Source of the DNA: UBA5336 sp038745855
GTDB taxonomy: Bacteria; Pseudomonadota; Alphaproteobacteria; Caulobacterales; Hyphomonadaceae
DNA length: 64,000 bases
Assembly: GCA_038745855.1 (NCBI GenBank)
Contig: JBCDLC010000016.1
Coordinates: 1 to 64,000 of the forward strand
Reading direction: 5' to 3'
Shown: positions 8,124-16,673 of the stretch, in pieces
Position numbering within the stretch: position 1 is the first letter of the stretch
Layout of the letters: the number at the start of each line of letters is the position of its first letter
The notes under the pieces: model-generated
The model's input: the letters and a program-made list of their open reading frames with translations, nothing else
Databases searched by the model: none
Told to the model about the DNA's origin: nothing
Made by a program: the position numbers and the translations under genes

Positions 8124-9098
8124 GTGGCTGCGGCCGTTTTTGACAAGCTGGCCCTGATTGGCGCGGGATTGATCGGATCGTCCATTGCGCGGGCAGCGGC
8201 CGAGACGGGGGCCGCGGCAGAGATTTCGGTGTGGGACCGGGATCCAGTGGTGCGCGAGGCAGCAGATGAGTTGGGTCTCGGGCAGGTGACGCCGGATCTC
8301 CAAGGGGCCGTGACCGGTGCCGACTGTGTGATCCTGTGCGTGCCTGTGGGCGCTATCGGGGCGGTGACGCAGGCCGTCGCTGACGATCTGGCGCCCGGGG
8401 CGATCCTGACCGATGTGGGGTCTGTCAAAACGGTTGCTGCGTCGGCGATGGCAGAGCATGCGCCCGGGGCAATACATGTCATTCCAGGGCATCCGATTGC
8501 GGGCACTGAGGCTTCAGGACCTGCCGCCGGCTTTGCAAGCCTGTTCAAGGGCGCGTGGCATATCCTGACGCCCCTGGCATCGGAGACTGAGAAACCCGGT
8601 CACCGGGATGCTGTGAAGACGTTGACGGCCTTCTGGGAGCGGCTGGGCGCGCGCGTTGAAACAATGGCGGCGGAGCGCCATGACCGCGTCCTCGCGATCA
8701 CCTCGCACTTGCCGCACCTGATCGCGTTCAACATCGTCAGCACCGCTTACGATATGGAGCGGATTGACGAGCAGGAGGTGGTCAAGTATTCGGCGGGCGG
8801 TTTCCGGGATTTCACCCGTATCGCTGCCTCAGATCCGACCATGTGGCGAGATGTTTTTCTCACCAACAAGGCCGCGGTTCTGGAAACCCTTGGCCGGTTT
8901 TCCGAAGATCTCGCTGCCCTACAGCGGGCGATCCGCTGGGATGACGGGGACATGTTATACGAGGCGTTCAGTCGAGCGCGCGGTATCCGGCAGGCGATTA
9001 TCGACGCTGGGATGGATCGGTCTGAAGTCAATTTTGGGCGGGATCAGAGACCGGATGCCGATTTGAATTCGCCCATCGATCCTAATCGGGACGCTTGA
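8124..9098 (+). CDS. tyrC: prephenate/arogenate dehydrogenase
   Basis: TyrA-type dehydrogenase of 324 residues that oxidatively decarboxylates prephenate or arogenate toward tyrosine. It has the N-terminal NAD site LALIGAGLIGSSIARAAAE, the conserved VGSVKT and VIPGHPIAGTEASGP (catalytic His region), and ERHDRVLAITSHLPHLIAF in the helical dimerisation domain. No chorismate mutase or ACT domain is fused; a separate chorismate mutase gene lies at 57966. GTG start, three bases after hisC, so one operon. Its 3' end overlaps the convergent panD by 17 bases. Confidence 0.92.
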   Translation: MAAAVFDKLALIGAGLIGSSIARAAAETGAAAEISVWDRDPVVREAADELGLGQVTPDLQGAVTGADCVILCVPVGAIGAVTQAVADDLAPGAILTDVGSVKTVAASAMAEHAPGAIHVIPGHPIAGTEASGPAAGFASLFKGAWHILTPLASETEKPGHRDAVKTLTAFWERLGARVETMAAERHDRVLAITSHLPHLIAFNIVSTAYDMERIDEQEVVKYSAGGFRDFTRIAASDPTMWRDVFLTNKAAVLETLGRFSEDLAALQRAIRWDDGDMLYEAFSRARGIRQAIIDAGMDRSEVNFGRDQRPDADLNSPIDPNRDA

Positions 9099-9438
9099 TG
9101 ACGTTGTGATCGTCGAGAAGCACAACGGTGGGTGCGTGCTGCCGCGCTTGTTCAGCTTCCACTGACGCGAAGGCGGCGATGATCACCTTGTCACCCACGG
9201 CAAAGTGCCGGGCCGCTGCCCCGTTGACGCCAATGGTCTTGGAGCCCCGCGGCGCTTCGAGCGCGTAAGTGGATATTCTTGATCCATTGGTTACGTTCCA
9301 GATGTCGACGCGCTCATGGGGCAGGATCCCGGACGCGTCGAGGAGATCCTGGTCGATGGAGACCGAGCCCTCGTAATGGAGGTCGCACTGGGTGACGGTT
9401 GCCGAATGCAGCTTCGCCTTCAACATGTTCAGAAGCAT
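9082..9438 (-). CDS. panD: aspartate 1-decarboxylase proenzyme
   Basis: PanD proenzyme of 118 residues, decarboxylating L-aspartate to beta-alanine for pantothenate and CoA. It self-cleaves at Gly24-Ser25 within LHYEGSVSIDQ to form the pyruvoyl group. DIWNVTNGSRISTYALEAPRG and IGVNGAAARHFAVGDKVIIA are diagnostic. The frame extends to 9501, but GGAGAAAACGAGC precedes the ATG at 9436-9438 and gives the standard N terminus (MLLNMLKAKLH). It is convergent with tyrC, with a 17-base tail overlap. Confidence 0.94.
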   Translation of the reverse strand: MLLNMLKAKLHSATVTQCDLHYEGSVSIDQDLLDASGILPHERVDIWNVTNGSRISTYALEAPRGSKTIGVNGAAARHFAVGDKVIIAAFASVEAEQARQHAPTVVLLDDHNVIKRPD

Positions 9439-9476
9439 GCTCGTTTTCTCCAACGCGTCTCTTGAAATACCCTCGA

Positions 9477-9497
9477 TATACCAAGGATATAGGTATA
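9477..9497. promoter_or_regulatory. inverted repeat TATACC-N9-GGTATA upstream of panD
   Basis: Perfect 6-bp arms at 9477-9482 and 9492-9497, about 39 bases upstream of the panD start in an AT-richer patch. It could be an operator or part of the promoter. No regulator is adjacent. Confidence 0.25.
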
Positions 9498-9643
9498 ACA
9501 TGACCCTAGGTAAAGGGCTGGTACCGCAGCGCAGCGAACACGCATATGCATGCGCTTTGCCAGATCGTCAAAGGATCAAGTGTCCCAGGTGGCAGGGGGG
9601 CATTGAAAAAGCCCTACAACAGGGTGTGAAGAGGGCGCCGCTC

Positions 9644-10612
9644 TCAAACGCCTGTCATGTCAGCGAGCACCTTGCCGAGCAGGTTCAGGAATGGATCGCC
9701 GAGGATGGGCGACCAGGTATGCGCGTCGCTGAGAATGGGTTTTGCCGAATTCAGCCCAACGATCTTCAGGCTGCCTTCGTGCTGAATGATCCATGGCCCA
9801 CCGGAAGATCCCTCGGTCAAAGCGTTCTCCGACTGGATCAGGCCTGGAGCGGTTTCATCGGTGATCACGCCGGTTGTCGAGTAGAGCCGGTTTCCGTCGA
9901 AGAGGTATCCCGTAGACGGCTCGCGCGGATAACCGAAACTGGTGACGGGCCCCGCTGGTTCGGTATTGGTCAATAATCCAACGGTGCCCGTTCTCGCAGC
10001 AATGGGCGCATCGAGCGCGACGAGGGCGAAATCGAAGGGTCCGGCAGAAGCGCCCGGTTTGGGGTCACTCCAACCCGATAGAACATATGCCGATGTGCCA
10101 GCCCAGCTTCCGAGACTTTCGCCAGCGGAATACTGGGGCTCGAAGAGGATCCAGTCTGCGAAGCCGTCTCGCTCTTCACTGTTCTGGTCGGACCGGAGAA
10201 AGGTGCAGTGGGCAGCTGTGAGTACAACACGCTCGGCGATGACCGTTCCGGTGCAATAGCGGACGCGACCGTCGAACGCCGCCGTGATCCGACCAATCGC
10301 GGATATAGGATGGACAGTCTGGTCGCGAACAGGCTGGGTTTCAGGCTTTTTCGGCGTTTGCTCTGCGGAGACCAGCCTTAGCGGCGGACGGGGAGCGAAC
10401 CCGCCCAATGCCGGAGCCTGTCCGGAAGAGTAAACCGGCGCCTCGGCCAATCTGTCCCGATGAGCCTCGTCTCGACCGCCCTCGAGACGAGCATCGAGGC
10501 TCAGCACAATGGGATCAGCTGGCTCTGCCGGAGTTTCTTCGCGCACCCGCTCGTGGCCAGGCGGGCTGTCCAGCAGCGCTTGCAGAACCTCGAAATCGGC
10601 GTCGAACTCCAT
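9644..10612 (-). CDS. trypsin-like / V8-type serine endopeptidase
   Basis: Chymotrypsin-fold protease of 322 residues. The catalytic triad is visible: His135 in VVLTAAHC, Asp194 in FDFALVAL and Ser270 in EGSSGGPW. The layout (GRITAAFDGRVRYCTGTVIAERVVLTA) resembles V8-like Glu-specific endopeptidases. Residues 1-100 are acidic, Pro-rich and probably disordered, perhaps a propeptide. No signal peptide is visible at the chosen ATG (10610-10612), and no in-frame upstream start supplies one, which is unusual for this secreted family. It follows the acyl-CoA dehydrogenase region on the same strand direction but reads away from it. Confidence 0.82.
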   Translation of the reverse strand: MEFDADFEVLQALLDSPPGHERVREETPAEPADPIVLSLDARLEGGRDEAHRDRLAEAPVYSSGQAPALGGFAPRPPLRLVSAEQTPKKPETQPVRDQTVHPISAIGRITAAFDGRVRYCTGTVIAERVVLTAAHCTFLRSDQNSEERDGFADWILFEPQYSAGESLGSWAGTSAYVLSGWSDPKPGASAGPFDFALVALDAPIAARTGTVGLLTNTEPAGPVTSFGYPREPSTGYLFDGNRLYSTTGVITDETAPGLIQSENALTEGSSGGPWIIQHEGSLKIVGLNSAKPILSDAHTWSPILGDPFLNLLGKVLADMTGV

Positions 10613-10683
10613 CGGGGGAGTAAGGCCGACGGGAATGAACGCTGTCTAGCGGATTCTGCTCGTATACTGTTGATGGCGTTGGG

Positions 10684-12450
10684 TTATACCCCGAACAAGG
10701 CCATGCTTTCCTTGAGAACCGCCGCACCGCCCTCGGTGATCCCGGGAAGGTGCCCGGGCGCTTCGGCCAGTGTGGTTTCAGCGTAGAAGCCGGCCAGGGC
10801 TGTCATCCGTGCGCGCATGTTGCCATGGGCCTGACGCGCGGCGATGGCGGACTTTGCCAGCATGTGTCCGCCAATGACATCTCCGGCGAGTTTCAGATAG
10901 GCCGTCGCCCCGGCAAGGGCGGTGTCGCGGTCAGTCCGCATGGTTTCAATCATCCAGCCCGTTGCCGTGTCGAGCGCCTCTGACGCCGCTTCCAACCTCT
11001 GGGCAATGGTGACCAGTTGCGGTTCGTTGGTGGCGCGCGCTTCCCGCGCCGTCGCACGGATGTCATCGATCATCGCGCCCATCGCCGCGCCGTTGTCTTG
11101 TCCGAGTTTGCGGCCTGCCAAGTCGATGGCCTGGATTCCGTTTGTGCCCTCATAGATCGGCGCGATCCGCGCGTCGCGATAAAGCTGTGCGGCCAGGGTA
11201 TCGTCCATGAAACCCATGCCGCCATGGACCTGAACGCCCATACTGGCCACATCGACGCCCATGTCGGTCGACCATGCCTTCGCAATGGGGGTGAGCAGGT
11301 CTTCCCGGCTTTTCGCAGCTGCGCGCGCTTCCGGTGTTTCTGCGGTTTCGGCCAAGTCCGCGGCGATGCCACAAGCGAAACATATGGCCCTTGCGGCCAT
11401 GACCTTCGCGCGCATCGTGATCAGCGTCCGCCGGACGTCGGAGTGGTGGAGGATTGGGGCTGCACCGTCTACGCCTGCAACCTTGCCCTGCTTGCGCTCC
11501 TGGGCATAGGCGTAGGCAACCTGATATGCGGACTCGCCGACACCGACGCCTTCAAGGCCGACATTCAGCCGGGCCGAGTTCATCATGGTGAACATGCAGG
11601 CGAGGCCCTTGTTTTCCTCACCGATCAGCCAACCAGTGGCGCCATCATATTCCATTACGCAGGTGGGAGACGCATGGATACCCAGCTTCTTCTCGAGCCC
11701 GATGCACTTCAGCGCGTTGTGATCGCCGAGGGATCCGTCATCGTTCATGAAGCGCTTGGGGACGAGGAACAAGGAGACACCGCGCGAGCCAGACGGCGCG
11801 TCGGGGAGGCGAGCCAGGACGAGGTGAATGATATTTTCGGCGATATCGTGGTCGCCCCAGGTGATGTAGATCTTTTGGCCCGAGATGGCGTAGGAGCCGT
11901 CGCCGTTCGGGACAGCTTTGGTCTTGAGGGCGCCGACATCTGAGCCAGCCTGGGGCTCGGTCAGGTTCATGGTGCCCGTCCAATCACCGGCGATGAGTTT
12001 GGGAAGGTAACGGGACTGCTGCTCGGTCGAGCCATGGGCAATCAGCGCTTCGATCGCGCCGAAGGTCAGCATCGGGCAGAGGGTGAAGGCCATATTCGCG
12101 CCGTGGAACATCTCCATGACAGCGAGGGCCAGCGCCTTGGGCAATCCCTGGCCACCGTGGGCTTCAGGAAAAGCGAGCCCCATCCACCCGCCGTCGCGAA
12201 ACGCTGCATAGGCCTCTGCAAACCCGGGTGCCGCCTTGACCCCATCTTGGGCCAATTGCGCACCCGACTTGTCACCAACCGCGTTCAGGGGCGCCAGGAC
12301 CTCCCGCGATAGCCGGGCGGCTTCGTCGAGAATGGGCATGACGAGTTCAGGGTCATAATTCGAAAACGCGCCGTTATCGTTGAAGGCTTCAAGCCCTGCA
12401 GTCTGCTCGAGGATGAATGCGATATCTTCGACCGGGGCGTCGTAGCTCAT
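10684..12450 (-). CDS. acyl-CoA dehydrogenase, large DmdC/FadE-like type
   Basis: FAD-dependent acyl-CoA dehydrogenase of 588 residues, longer than the classic 380-400 because of an extra C-terminal helical domain. The FAD/substrate motifs NLTEPQAGSDVG and KIYITWGDHD are present, then LIGEENKGLACMFTMMNSARL and VQVHGGMGFMDDT, where the family base region lies. This subtype includes 3-methylmercaptopropionyl-CoA dehydrogenase (DmdC) and fatty acyl-CoA dehydrogenases; the sequence alone does not decide the substrate. It is monocistronic, and no dmd or other fad genes are nearby. Confidence 0.88.
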   Translation of the reverse strand: MSYDAPVEDIAFILEQTAGLEAFNDNGAFSNYDPELVMPILDEAARLSREVLAPLNAVGDKSGAQLAQDGVKAAPGFAEAYAAFRDGGWMGLAFPEAHGGQGLPKALALAVMEMFHGANMAFTLCPMLTFGAIEALIAHGSTEQQSRYLPKLIAGDWTGTMNLTEPQAGSDVGALKTKAVPNGDGSYAISGQKIYITWGDHDIAENIIHLVLARLPDAPSGSRGVSLFLVPKRFMNDDGSLGDHNALKCIGLEKKLGIHASPTCVMEYDGATGWLIGEENKGLACMFTMMNSARLNVGLEGVGVGESAYQVAYAYAQERKQGKVAGVDGAAPILHHSDVRRTLITMRAKVMAARAICFACGIAADLAETAETPEARAAAKSREDLLTPIAKAWSTDMGVDVASMGVQVHGGMGFMDDTLAAQLYRDARIAPIYEGTNGIQAIDLAGRKLGQDNGAAMGAMIDDIRATAREARATNEPQLVTIAQRLEAASEALDTATGWMIETMRTDRDTALAGATAYLKLAGDVIGGHMLAKSAIAARQAHGNMRARMTALAGFYAETTLAEAPGHLPGITEGGAAVLKESMALFGV

Positions 12451-12568
12451 GGTGGAAGGTTTCCTGTCTGCAAAAAGTGTTTTTCCAAAGTGGCCGTAGC
12501 GCCGGTATGGTGAATGGAAAACCGTGTGCTACGTAACGGTGTGCAAGCGAAGCCTTTGGGAGCCACCT

Positions 12569-13219
12569 ATGCTGGTGCGCAGCTGTTATCAATCTCGCGT
12601 GAAATGGGTCGCAGCCGGACTGTGTTCGGTGCTGCTCGCGGGGTGTGTGACGACCGAGCAAAGCCTCGCGCCGATAGACACGTCGAACTTCGAGTTGGAA
12701 CCGACCCACGCGTTCCTGACGGCGAAGGTTCGCCATTTCGGGATTTCTGATTATTCGATCGATTTCAATGGGCTGAGCGGTCAATTGGATTTCGACGCCG
12801 ACGATCCGGTCCAGTCGGCTGTTTCCATTCAGATCGATGCGGCGGCGTTGGAAACGAATTTTCCAGATCCGGAAGGCAAAGCCGAATGGGAGACGGAGCT
12901 CGCCACGGGTGGGCGCTTTCTCGATGGTGAGAATTTTCCCACGGTGACGTTTGTTTCCACGCGCATCGAGCAAACCGGCGCGTTCACGGGGACGCTCACC
13001 GGTGATCTCAACCTCCGCGGCGTGACCAGGCCTGTCACGCTGGACGTGATGTTCAACGGGACCGCTACGAGCCCGCTTGATGGCGGGCGTCGGCGTGTTG
13101 GCTTCAACGCCAATGGCACTTTTAATCGCTCCGATTTCGGCATGGGCGCGCTGTCGCAGTTTGTGTCGGATGAAGTTCGTGTGGAATTTTCAGGAGAGTT
13201 CATCGAGCCCGCACGCTAA
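12569..13219 (+). CDS. YceI-family lipoprotein (1 of 3)
   Basis: YceI-like lipocalin-fold protein of 216 residues. The N-terminal lipoprotein signal (WVAAGLCSVLLAGC) ends in an LAGC lipobox. The mature domain shows ELEPTHAFLTAKVRHFGISDYS, FPTVTFVSTRIEQTG, LTGDLNLRGVTRPVTLDV and FNRSDFGMG, all YceI hallmarks. YceI proteins bind long isoprenoids or amphiphiles in the periplasm or outer membrane. The ATG at 12569 has GGGAG upstream and was preferred to the longer frame. First of three tandem YceI genes, 46 bases before the next. Confidence 0.9.
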   Translation: MLVRSCYQSRVKWVAAGLCSVLLAGCVTTEQSLAPIDTSNFELEPTHAFLTAKVRHFGISDYSIDFNGLSGQLDFDADDPVQSAVSIQIDAAALETNFPDPEGKAEWETELATGGRFLDGENFPTVTFVSTRIEQTGAFTGTLTGDLNLRGVTRPVTLDVMFNGTATSPLDGGRRRVGFNANGTFNRSDFGMGALSQFVSDEVRVEFSGEFIEPAR

Positions 13220-13265
13220 CGTCGGACTTGTTTCCTAAGCAATCCAGCAACCAAGGATGGAATTG

Positions 13266-14006
13266 ATGACCCGAACAGCTTTGATGACCGCGTCAGCGGC
13301 CCTCGTGATCCTGGCCGCTTGCGGCGGTGGTGAACCCTCCGCCGATGCAACCCCAGCGCCCCATGAGCATGGCTCTGCTGCTGGCGAGAAAGAAGCGTCT
13401 GCGCCGGTGCTGCCCGAAAGCCTTTCCGAAGTTTCGAGCGGCGCTTACTCACTCGAACGGAACCACGCGTTTCTGGAGTTTGGCGTGGGGCACTCCGGCG
13501 GGATCTCGGACTACATCGTGCATTTTGGCGACTTCGATGCCGACCTCTCTTTCAACGCGGAAGACCCTGCAGCGTCGAGCCTTTCGGTGACGATCAACCC
13601 GCTCGACCTGATCGTGAACTACCCGGGTGACTACAAAGCCGGACACGCCGACAGCGGCTATGAGACCTGGGCGGAGGACATGGCGCGAAACCCGCGGTGG
13701 CTCAACGCCGATGCGTTCCCTGAAATCACGTTCACGTCCACGGCCGTTGAAATTACCGGCGACAGCGAGGGCACTGTGACGGGTGACCTGAACTTCCTGG
13801 GCGTAACGCAGCCGGTCACGCTCGATGTGTCCTACAATGGCAACGCGAACACGCCTTGGTTCGGTGAGCGCGACTTGATCGGGTTCAATGCCGAGACGAC
13901 CATCAACCGGTCGGACTTTGGCATGAGCGCTGCCATTCCGAATATCAGCGATGCCGTAACCATCTCCTTCTCCGGCGAGTTCCTCCAGGACGAAGCGGCC
14001 GAGTAG
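13266..14006 (+). CDS. YceI-family lipoprotein (2 of 3)
   Basis: Second YceI-domain lipoprotein, 246 residues. The signal (LMTASAALVILAACGGG) ends in an LAAC lipobox and is followed by a Pro/Ala/His-rich linker (to about residue 45) before the YceI barrel: LERNHAFLEFGVGHSGGISDYIVHF, FPEITFTSTAVEITGDSEG, VTGDLNFLGVTQPVTLDV, INRSDFGMS. AAGGA eight bases before the ATG at 13266 decides the start over the in-frame ATG at 13257. It probably belongs to one operon with its neighbours; an 11-bp hairpin follows it. Confidence 0.92.
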   Translation: MTRTALMTASAALVILAACGGGEPSADATPAPHEHGSAAGEKEASAPVLPESLSEVSSGAYSLERNHAFLEFGVGHSGGISDYIVHFGDFDADLSFNAEDPAASSLSVTINPLDLIVNYPGDYKAGHADSGYETWAEDMARNPRWLNADAFPEITFTSTAVEITGDSEGTVTGDLNFLGVTQPVTLDVSYNGNANTPWFGERDLIGFNAETTINRSDFGMSAAIPNISDAVTISFSGEFLQDEAAE

Positions 14007-14024
14007 AAGGTGTTCTGACAGACC

Positions 14025-14065
14025 ATCGCCAGCCGCGCACCGAGATTGGACGAACGGCTGGCGAT
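14025..14065 (+). terminator. 11-bp perfect hairpin between YceI-2 and b561-YceI genes
   Basis: Arms ATCGCCAGCCG (14025-14035) and CGGCTGGCGAT (14055-14065) pair perfectly around a 19-base loop and are followed by TTCTACG. The weak T run suggests partial termination or an mRNA-stabilising stem rather than a strict stop. Confidence 0.5.
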
Positions 14066-14084
14066 TTCTACGTTCCACTATGCT

Positions 14085-15296
14085 ATGACGGAAACCTACC
14101 GCTACACAACCGTCGCTGTGACGCTGCACTGGATCATCGCCTTTTCGATTATCGGCTTGATCCTTGGCGGTTGGCAGATGACAGGCATGGAGCCCGGCGC
14201 TCCGGGGCAGGAACAGCTCTACCAACTTCACAAGTCCTTCGGCATCACCGTGCTTGTGCTCACCGTTGCGCGGGTGATCTGGCGTCTCATGAACCCGCCT
14301 CCTCCCCTGCCGGAGGGGATGTCGGCCTGGGAGCGAGTTGCGGCCCACGGGGCACACGTCTGCCTCTACGGTTTGATGATCGCGATGCCGCTCACGGGCT
14401 GGCTCTATGTTTCGACAGCGTACGAATTCGACGTGCCGACCGTTTTGTTCGGTGTCGTGTCATGGCCAGATCTGCCCTTTGTCGGGTTTCTGACGAACGA
14501 GTTCGGTCACGGAGTGATCGAGTTCTCCCATGCCAAACTGGCATGGCTAGCCATTGGTCTAATCGTCCTACATGTGGGCGGCGCGGTGAAGCATGACATG
14601 ATGGACAGCGAAGGCGTGCTCAACCGGATCCTGCCAGGATGGCTCGGGCCGACCAAAGGGCCCGTGCAGGCACCGAGGGGCCGGCTTGCTGCCTTCGGGA
14701 CCGCAACGGCCGTGTTCCTCGGCATCGCTGCTGTTCCCGTCATCGCCCAGGGGACGGGCAGTGCCGGCGCATCTGTTGAGCGTATCCTCACCGAGAACTG
14801 GACCGTCGATGCAGACAAGGGGCCAATCACCTTCGCCGGGGTCCACGATGGTAGTCCATATACGGGCACGCTGCCCGATTGGGAGGCGTCGATCGTATTC
14901 GACCCCGCTGATCTGGCAGGCAGTTCCGCGACGGTTTCGGTCGATCTCACATCAGCGGTGGCCAGCAAGAAGCTCTACACAGACAGCCTCAAGGCGCCCG
15001 AGTGGTTCAATGTGAAGACATTCCCGTCTGCAGCGATTTCGGTTTCGGGCTTCACCGCCACGGGGGACACGGGCCGCTATGCAGCAGAGGCTGCGCTGAG
15101 CCTCAAAGAGGGCGGCCAGACGGTTCCTCTGGCCGTGGACATCGCTATCGACGGTGAGACGGCCGAGGTAAGCGGAGAGGCGGTATTTTCTCGCCAGGCG
15201 CTGGACCTCGGTATGTCGAGCGACCCCAACGCCGACTGGGTCGATGATGAGGTTTCGGTATCATTCGCTTTCACGGCGACCCGTCTGAACAATTGA
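14085..15296 (+). CDS. cytochrome b561 fused to a YceI domain (3 of 3)
   Basis: Fusion protein of 403 residues. Residues about 1-190 are a cytochrome b561 (four helices): TLHWIIAFSIIGLILGGW, LHKSFGITVLVLTVARVIWRL, GAHVCLYGLMIAMPLTGWLY and KLAWLAIGLIVLHVGGA, whose histidines are the probable haem b ligands. After a fifth hydrophobic segment near 205-225 comes a periplasmic YceI domain (WTVDADKGPITFAGVHDG, FPSAAISVSGFTATGDTGRY, VDIAIDGETAEVSG). The fusion supports quinone or isoprenoid-linked redox work at the membrane. The ATG at 14085 (MTETYRYTTVAV) was chosen over TTG 14046. Confidence 0.9.
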   Translation: MTETYRYTTVAVTLHWIIAFSIIGLILGGWQMTGMEPGAPGQEQLYQLHKSFGITVLVLTVARVIWRLMNPPPPLPEGMSAWERVAAHGAHVCLYGLMIAMPLTGWLYVSTAYEFDVPTVLFGVVSWPDLPFVGFLTNEFGHGVIEFSHAKLAWLAIGLIVLHVGGAVKHDMMDSEGVLNRILPGWLGPTKGPVQAPRGRLAAFGTATAVFLGIAAVPVIAQGTGSAGASVERILTENWTVDADKGPITFAGVHDGSPYTGTLPDWEASIVFDPADLAGSSATVSVDLTSAVASKKLYTDSLKAPEWFNVKTFPSAAISVSGFTATGDTGRYAAEAALSLKEGGQTVPLAVDIAIDGETAEVSGEAVFSRQALDLGMSSDPNADWVDDEVSVSFAFTATRLNN

Positions 15297-15326
15297 CAGG
15301 CCTATCGGCCCGGGTCATCGGCCCCC

Positions 15327-16268
15327 ATGCCAACTGCATTGATCCGATTTCCTGACGATGACGCGCTGGCGGCCGCCTGCCGATCATTGGCGGCCGGTGG
15401 TCTCGTGGGAATGCCCACCGAAACGGTCTACGGATTAGCGGCTGATGCGACGAGCGATGCAGCCGTCGCAAAGCTCTATGCCGCAAAGGGCCGCCCGCGT
15501 TTCAACCCCCTTATTGCCCATATCCGCGCCCTTGATGTTGCGGAAACACAAGGGCTCTTATCGGACGATGCACGCCGTCTTGCGCGCAGGTTTTGGCCAG
15601 GGCCACTGACGCTGGTGGTCCCCATTTCTCAGTCGACCACAGTGTGCAGTCTCGCGCGGGCAGGGCTGACCACGCTTGCGCTTCGGGTGCCAGACCACCC
15701 GGTCGCACAGGACCTGCTCGACCGATGGGGAGTCCCGCTCGTAGCGCCTTCAGCCAACCCTTCCGGCCAGCTTAGCCCGGTCAGCGCCGAAGCTGTGGTC
15801 GCGGGATTGGGCGACCGGATTGACCTCGTTCTGGAGGGTGGCGCGCCCCGCGTTGGACTTGAGTCGACCATTGTGGACTGCACGTCCGATGAACCCGTCA
15901 TGCTGCGGCCTGGCGGTCTGGACCGCGCCGAACTGGAGGCCGCCCTTGGTCGCCCTCTGAAAAGCGCGAGCGGTGACCCGAACGCGCCCAACGCCCCAGG
16001 GCAATTGCTCCGCCACTATGCCCCGCGCGCAAGCCTGAGATTATCCGCCAAGCAGAAGGAACTTGGCGAAGGCATGCTGGGCTTCGGAACAGTTGATGGC
16101 GACCTGAACCTCTCCGCGAGCGGTAACCTGCAAGAAGCCGCTGCCAACCTGTTCGCCATGTTGCACTCGCTCGACGGGATGTTCGATCGGATCGCCGTTG
16201 CGCCCGTCCCAGATCAAGGGTTGGGAGAAGCGATCAATGACAGGCTCAAGCGAGCGGCCGCCAGGTGA
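15327..16268 (+). CDS. L-threonylcarbamoyladenylate synthase (Sua5/YwlC type)
   Basis: Protein of 313 residues making threonylcarbamoyl-AMP from threonine, bicarbonate and ATP, the first step of t6A37 tRNA modification. The YrdC domain is clear (GGLVGMPTETVYGLAADATS, KGRPRFNPLIAHI, VAPSANPSGQLSP, STIVDCT), and the C-terminal Sua5 domain begins at GQLLRHYAPRASLRL. Length and second domain indicate the Sua5 form rather than short TsaC. It follows the b561-YceI gene by 30 bases and is convergent with grxD. Confidence 0.93.
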   Translation: MPTALIRFPDDDALAAACRSLAAGGLVGMPTETVYGLAADATSDAAVAKLYAAKGRPRFNPLIAHIRALDVAETQGLLSDDARRLARRFWPGPLTLVVPISQSTTVCSLARAGLTTLALRVPDHPVAQDLLDRWGVPLVAPSANPSGQLSPVSAEAVVAGLGDRIDLVLEGGAPRVGLESTIVDCTSDEPVMLRPGGLDRAELEAALGRPLKSASGDPNAPNAPGQLLRHYAPRASLRLSAKQKELGEGMLGFGTVDGDLNLSASGNLQEAAANLFAMLHSLDGMFDRIAVAPVPDQGLGEAINDRLKRAAAR

Positions 16269-16308
16269 GTCGACCCTGCCACCTCATCTGAAAGTGCTCA
16301 AAAAAGGC

Positions 16309-16647
16309 TCAGTTGGCGAGTTCGACGCCTTTCTCGCTGAAGAATTCCTTCAGCTCTCCGCTCTCGTACATCTCGCGAATGATGTCGCAGCCGCCGACGA
16401 ACTCGCCTTTGACGTAGAGCTGCGGAATCGTCGGCCAGTCGGAATAGGTCTTGATGCCCTCACGGATCGCCTGATCCGCGAGCACGTTGGTCGAGACATA
16501 CTCAGCGCCGAGCACGTCCAGGATCTGGACGACAACGGAAGAAAACCCGCACTGGGGAAAGTCCGGCGTTCCCTTCATGAAAAGGACCACATCATTGGCT
16601 TTTACCGCTTCATCAATCGCGGATTGGACATCCTGTAGGTCCGACAT
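16309..16647 (-). CDS. grxD: monothiol glutaredoxin (Grx4 type)
   Basis: CGFS-type monothiol glutaredoxin of 112 residues that binds or transfers [2Fe-2S] clusters with glutathione and partners BolA proteins. The active motif Cys33-Gly-Phe-Ser36 follows FMKGTPDFPQ; WPTIPQLYVKGEFVGGCDII gives the glutathione-binding cis-Pro and GG turn. Last gene of the minus-strand bolA-SDR-grxD cluster; an SDR gene separates it from bolA, its usual direct neighbour. Confidence 0.95.
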   Translation of the reverse strand: MSDLQDVQSAIDEAVKANDVVLFMKGTPDFPQCGFSSVVVQILDVLGAEYVSTNVLADQAIREGIKTYSDWPTIPQLYVKGEFVGGCDIIREMYESGELKEFFSEKGVELAN

Positions 16648-16673
16648 TCGACTCTCCGGGGATAAGGGGATGC

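Noticed and set aside
7179..8492. A 437-residue open frame on the minus strand opposite hisC and tyrC
   Set aside because: Both plus-strand genes have clear family motifs over the whole length; the reverse frame is rich in Arg/His/Gly as expected of a shadow in GC-rich DNA.
11017..11943. A 308-residue plus-strand frame
   Set aside because: It lies fully within the acyl-CoA dehydrogenase on the other strand and has no recognisable domain.
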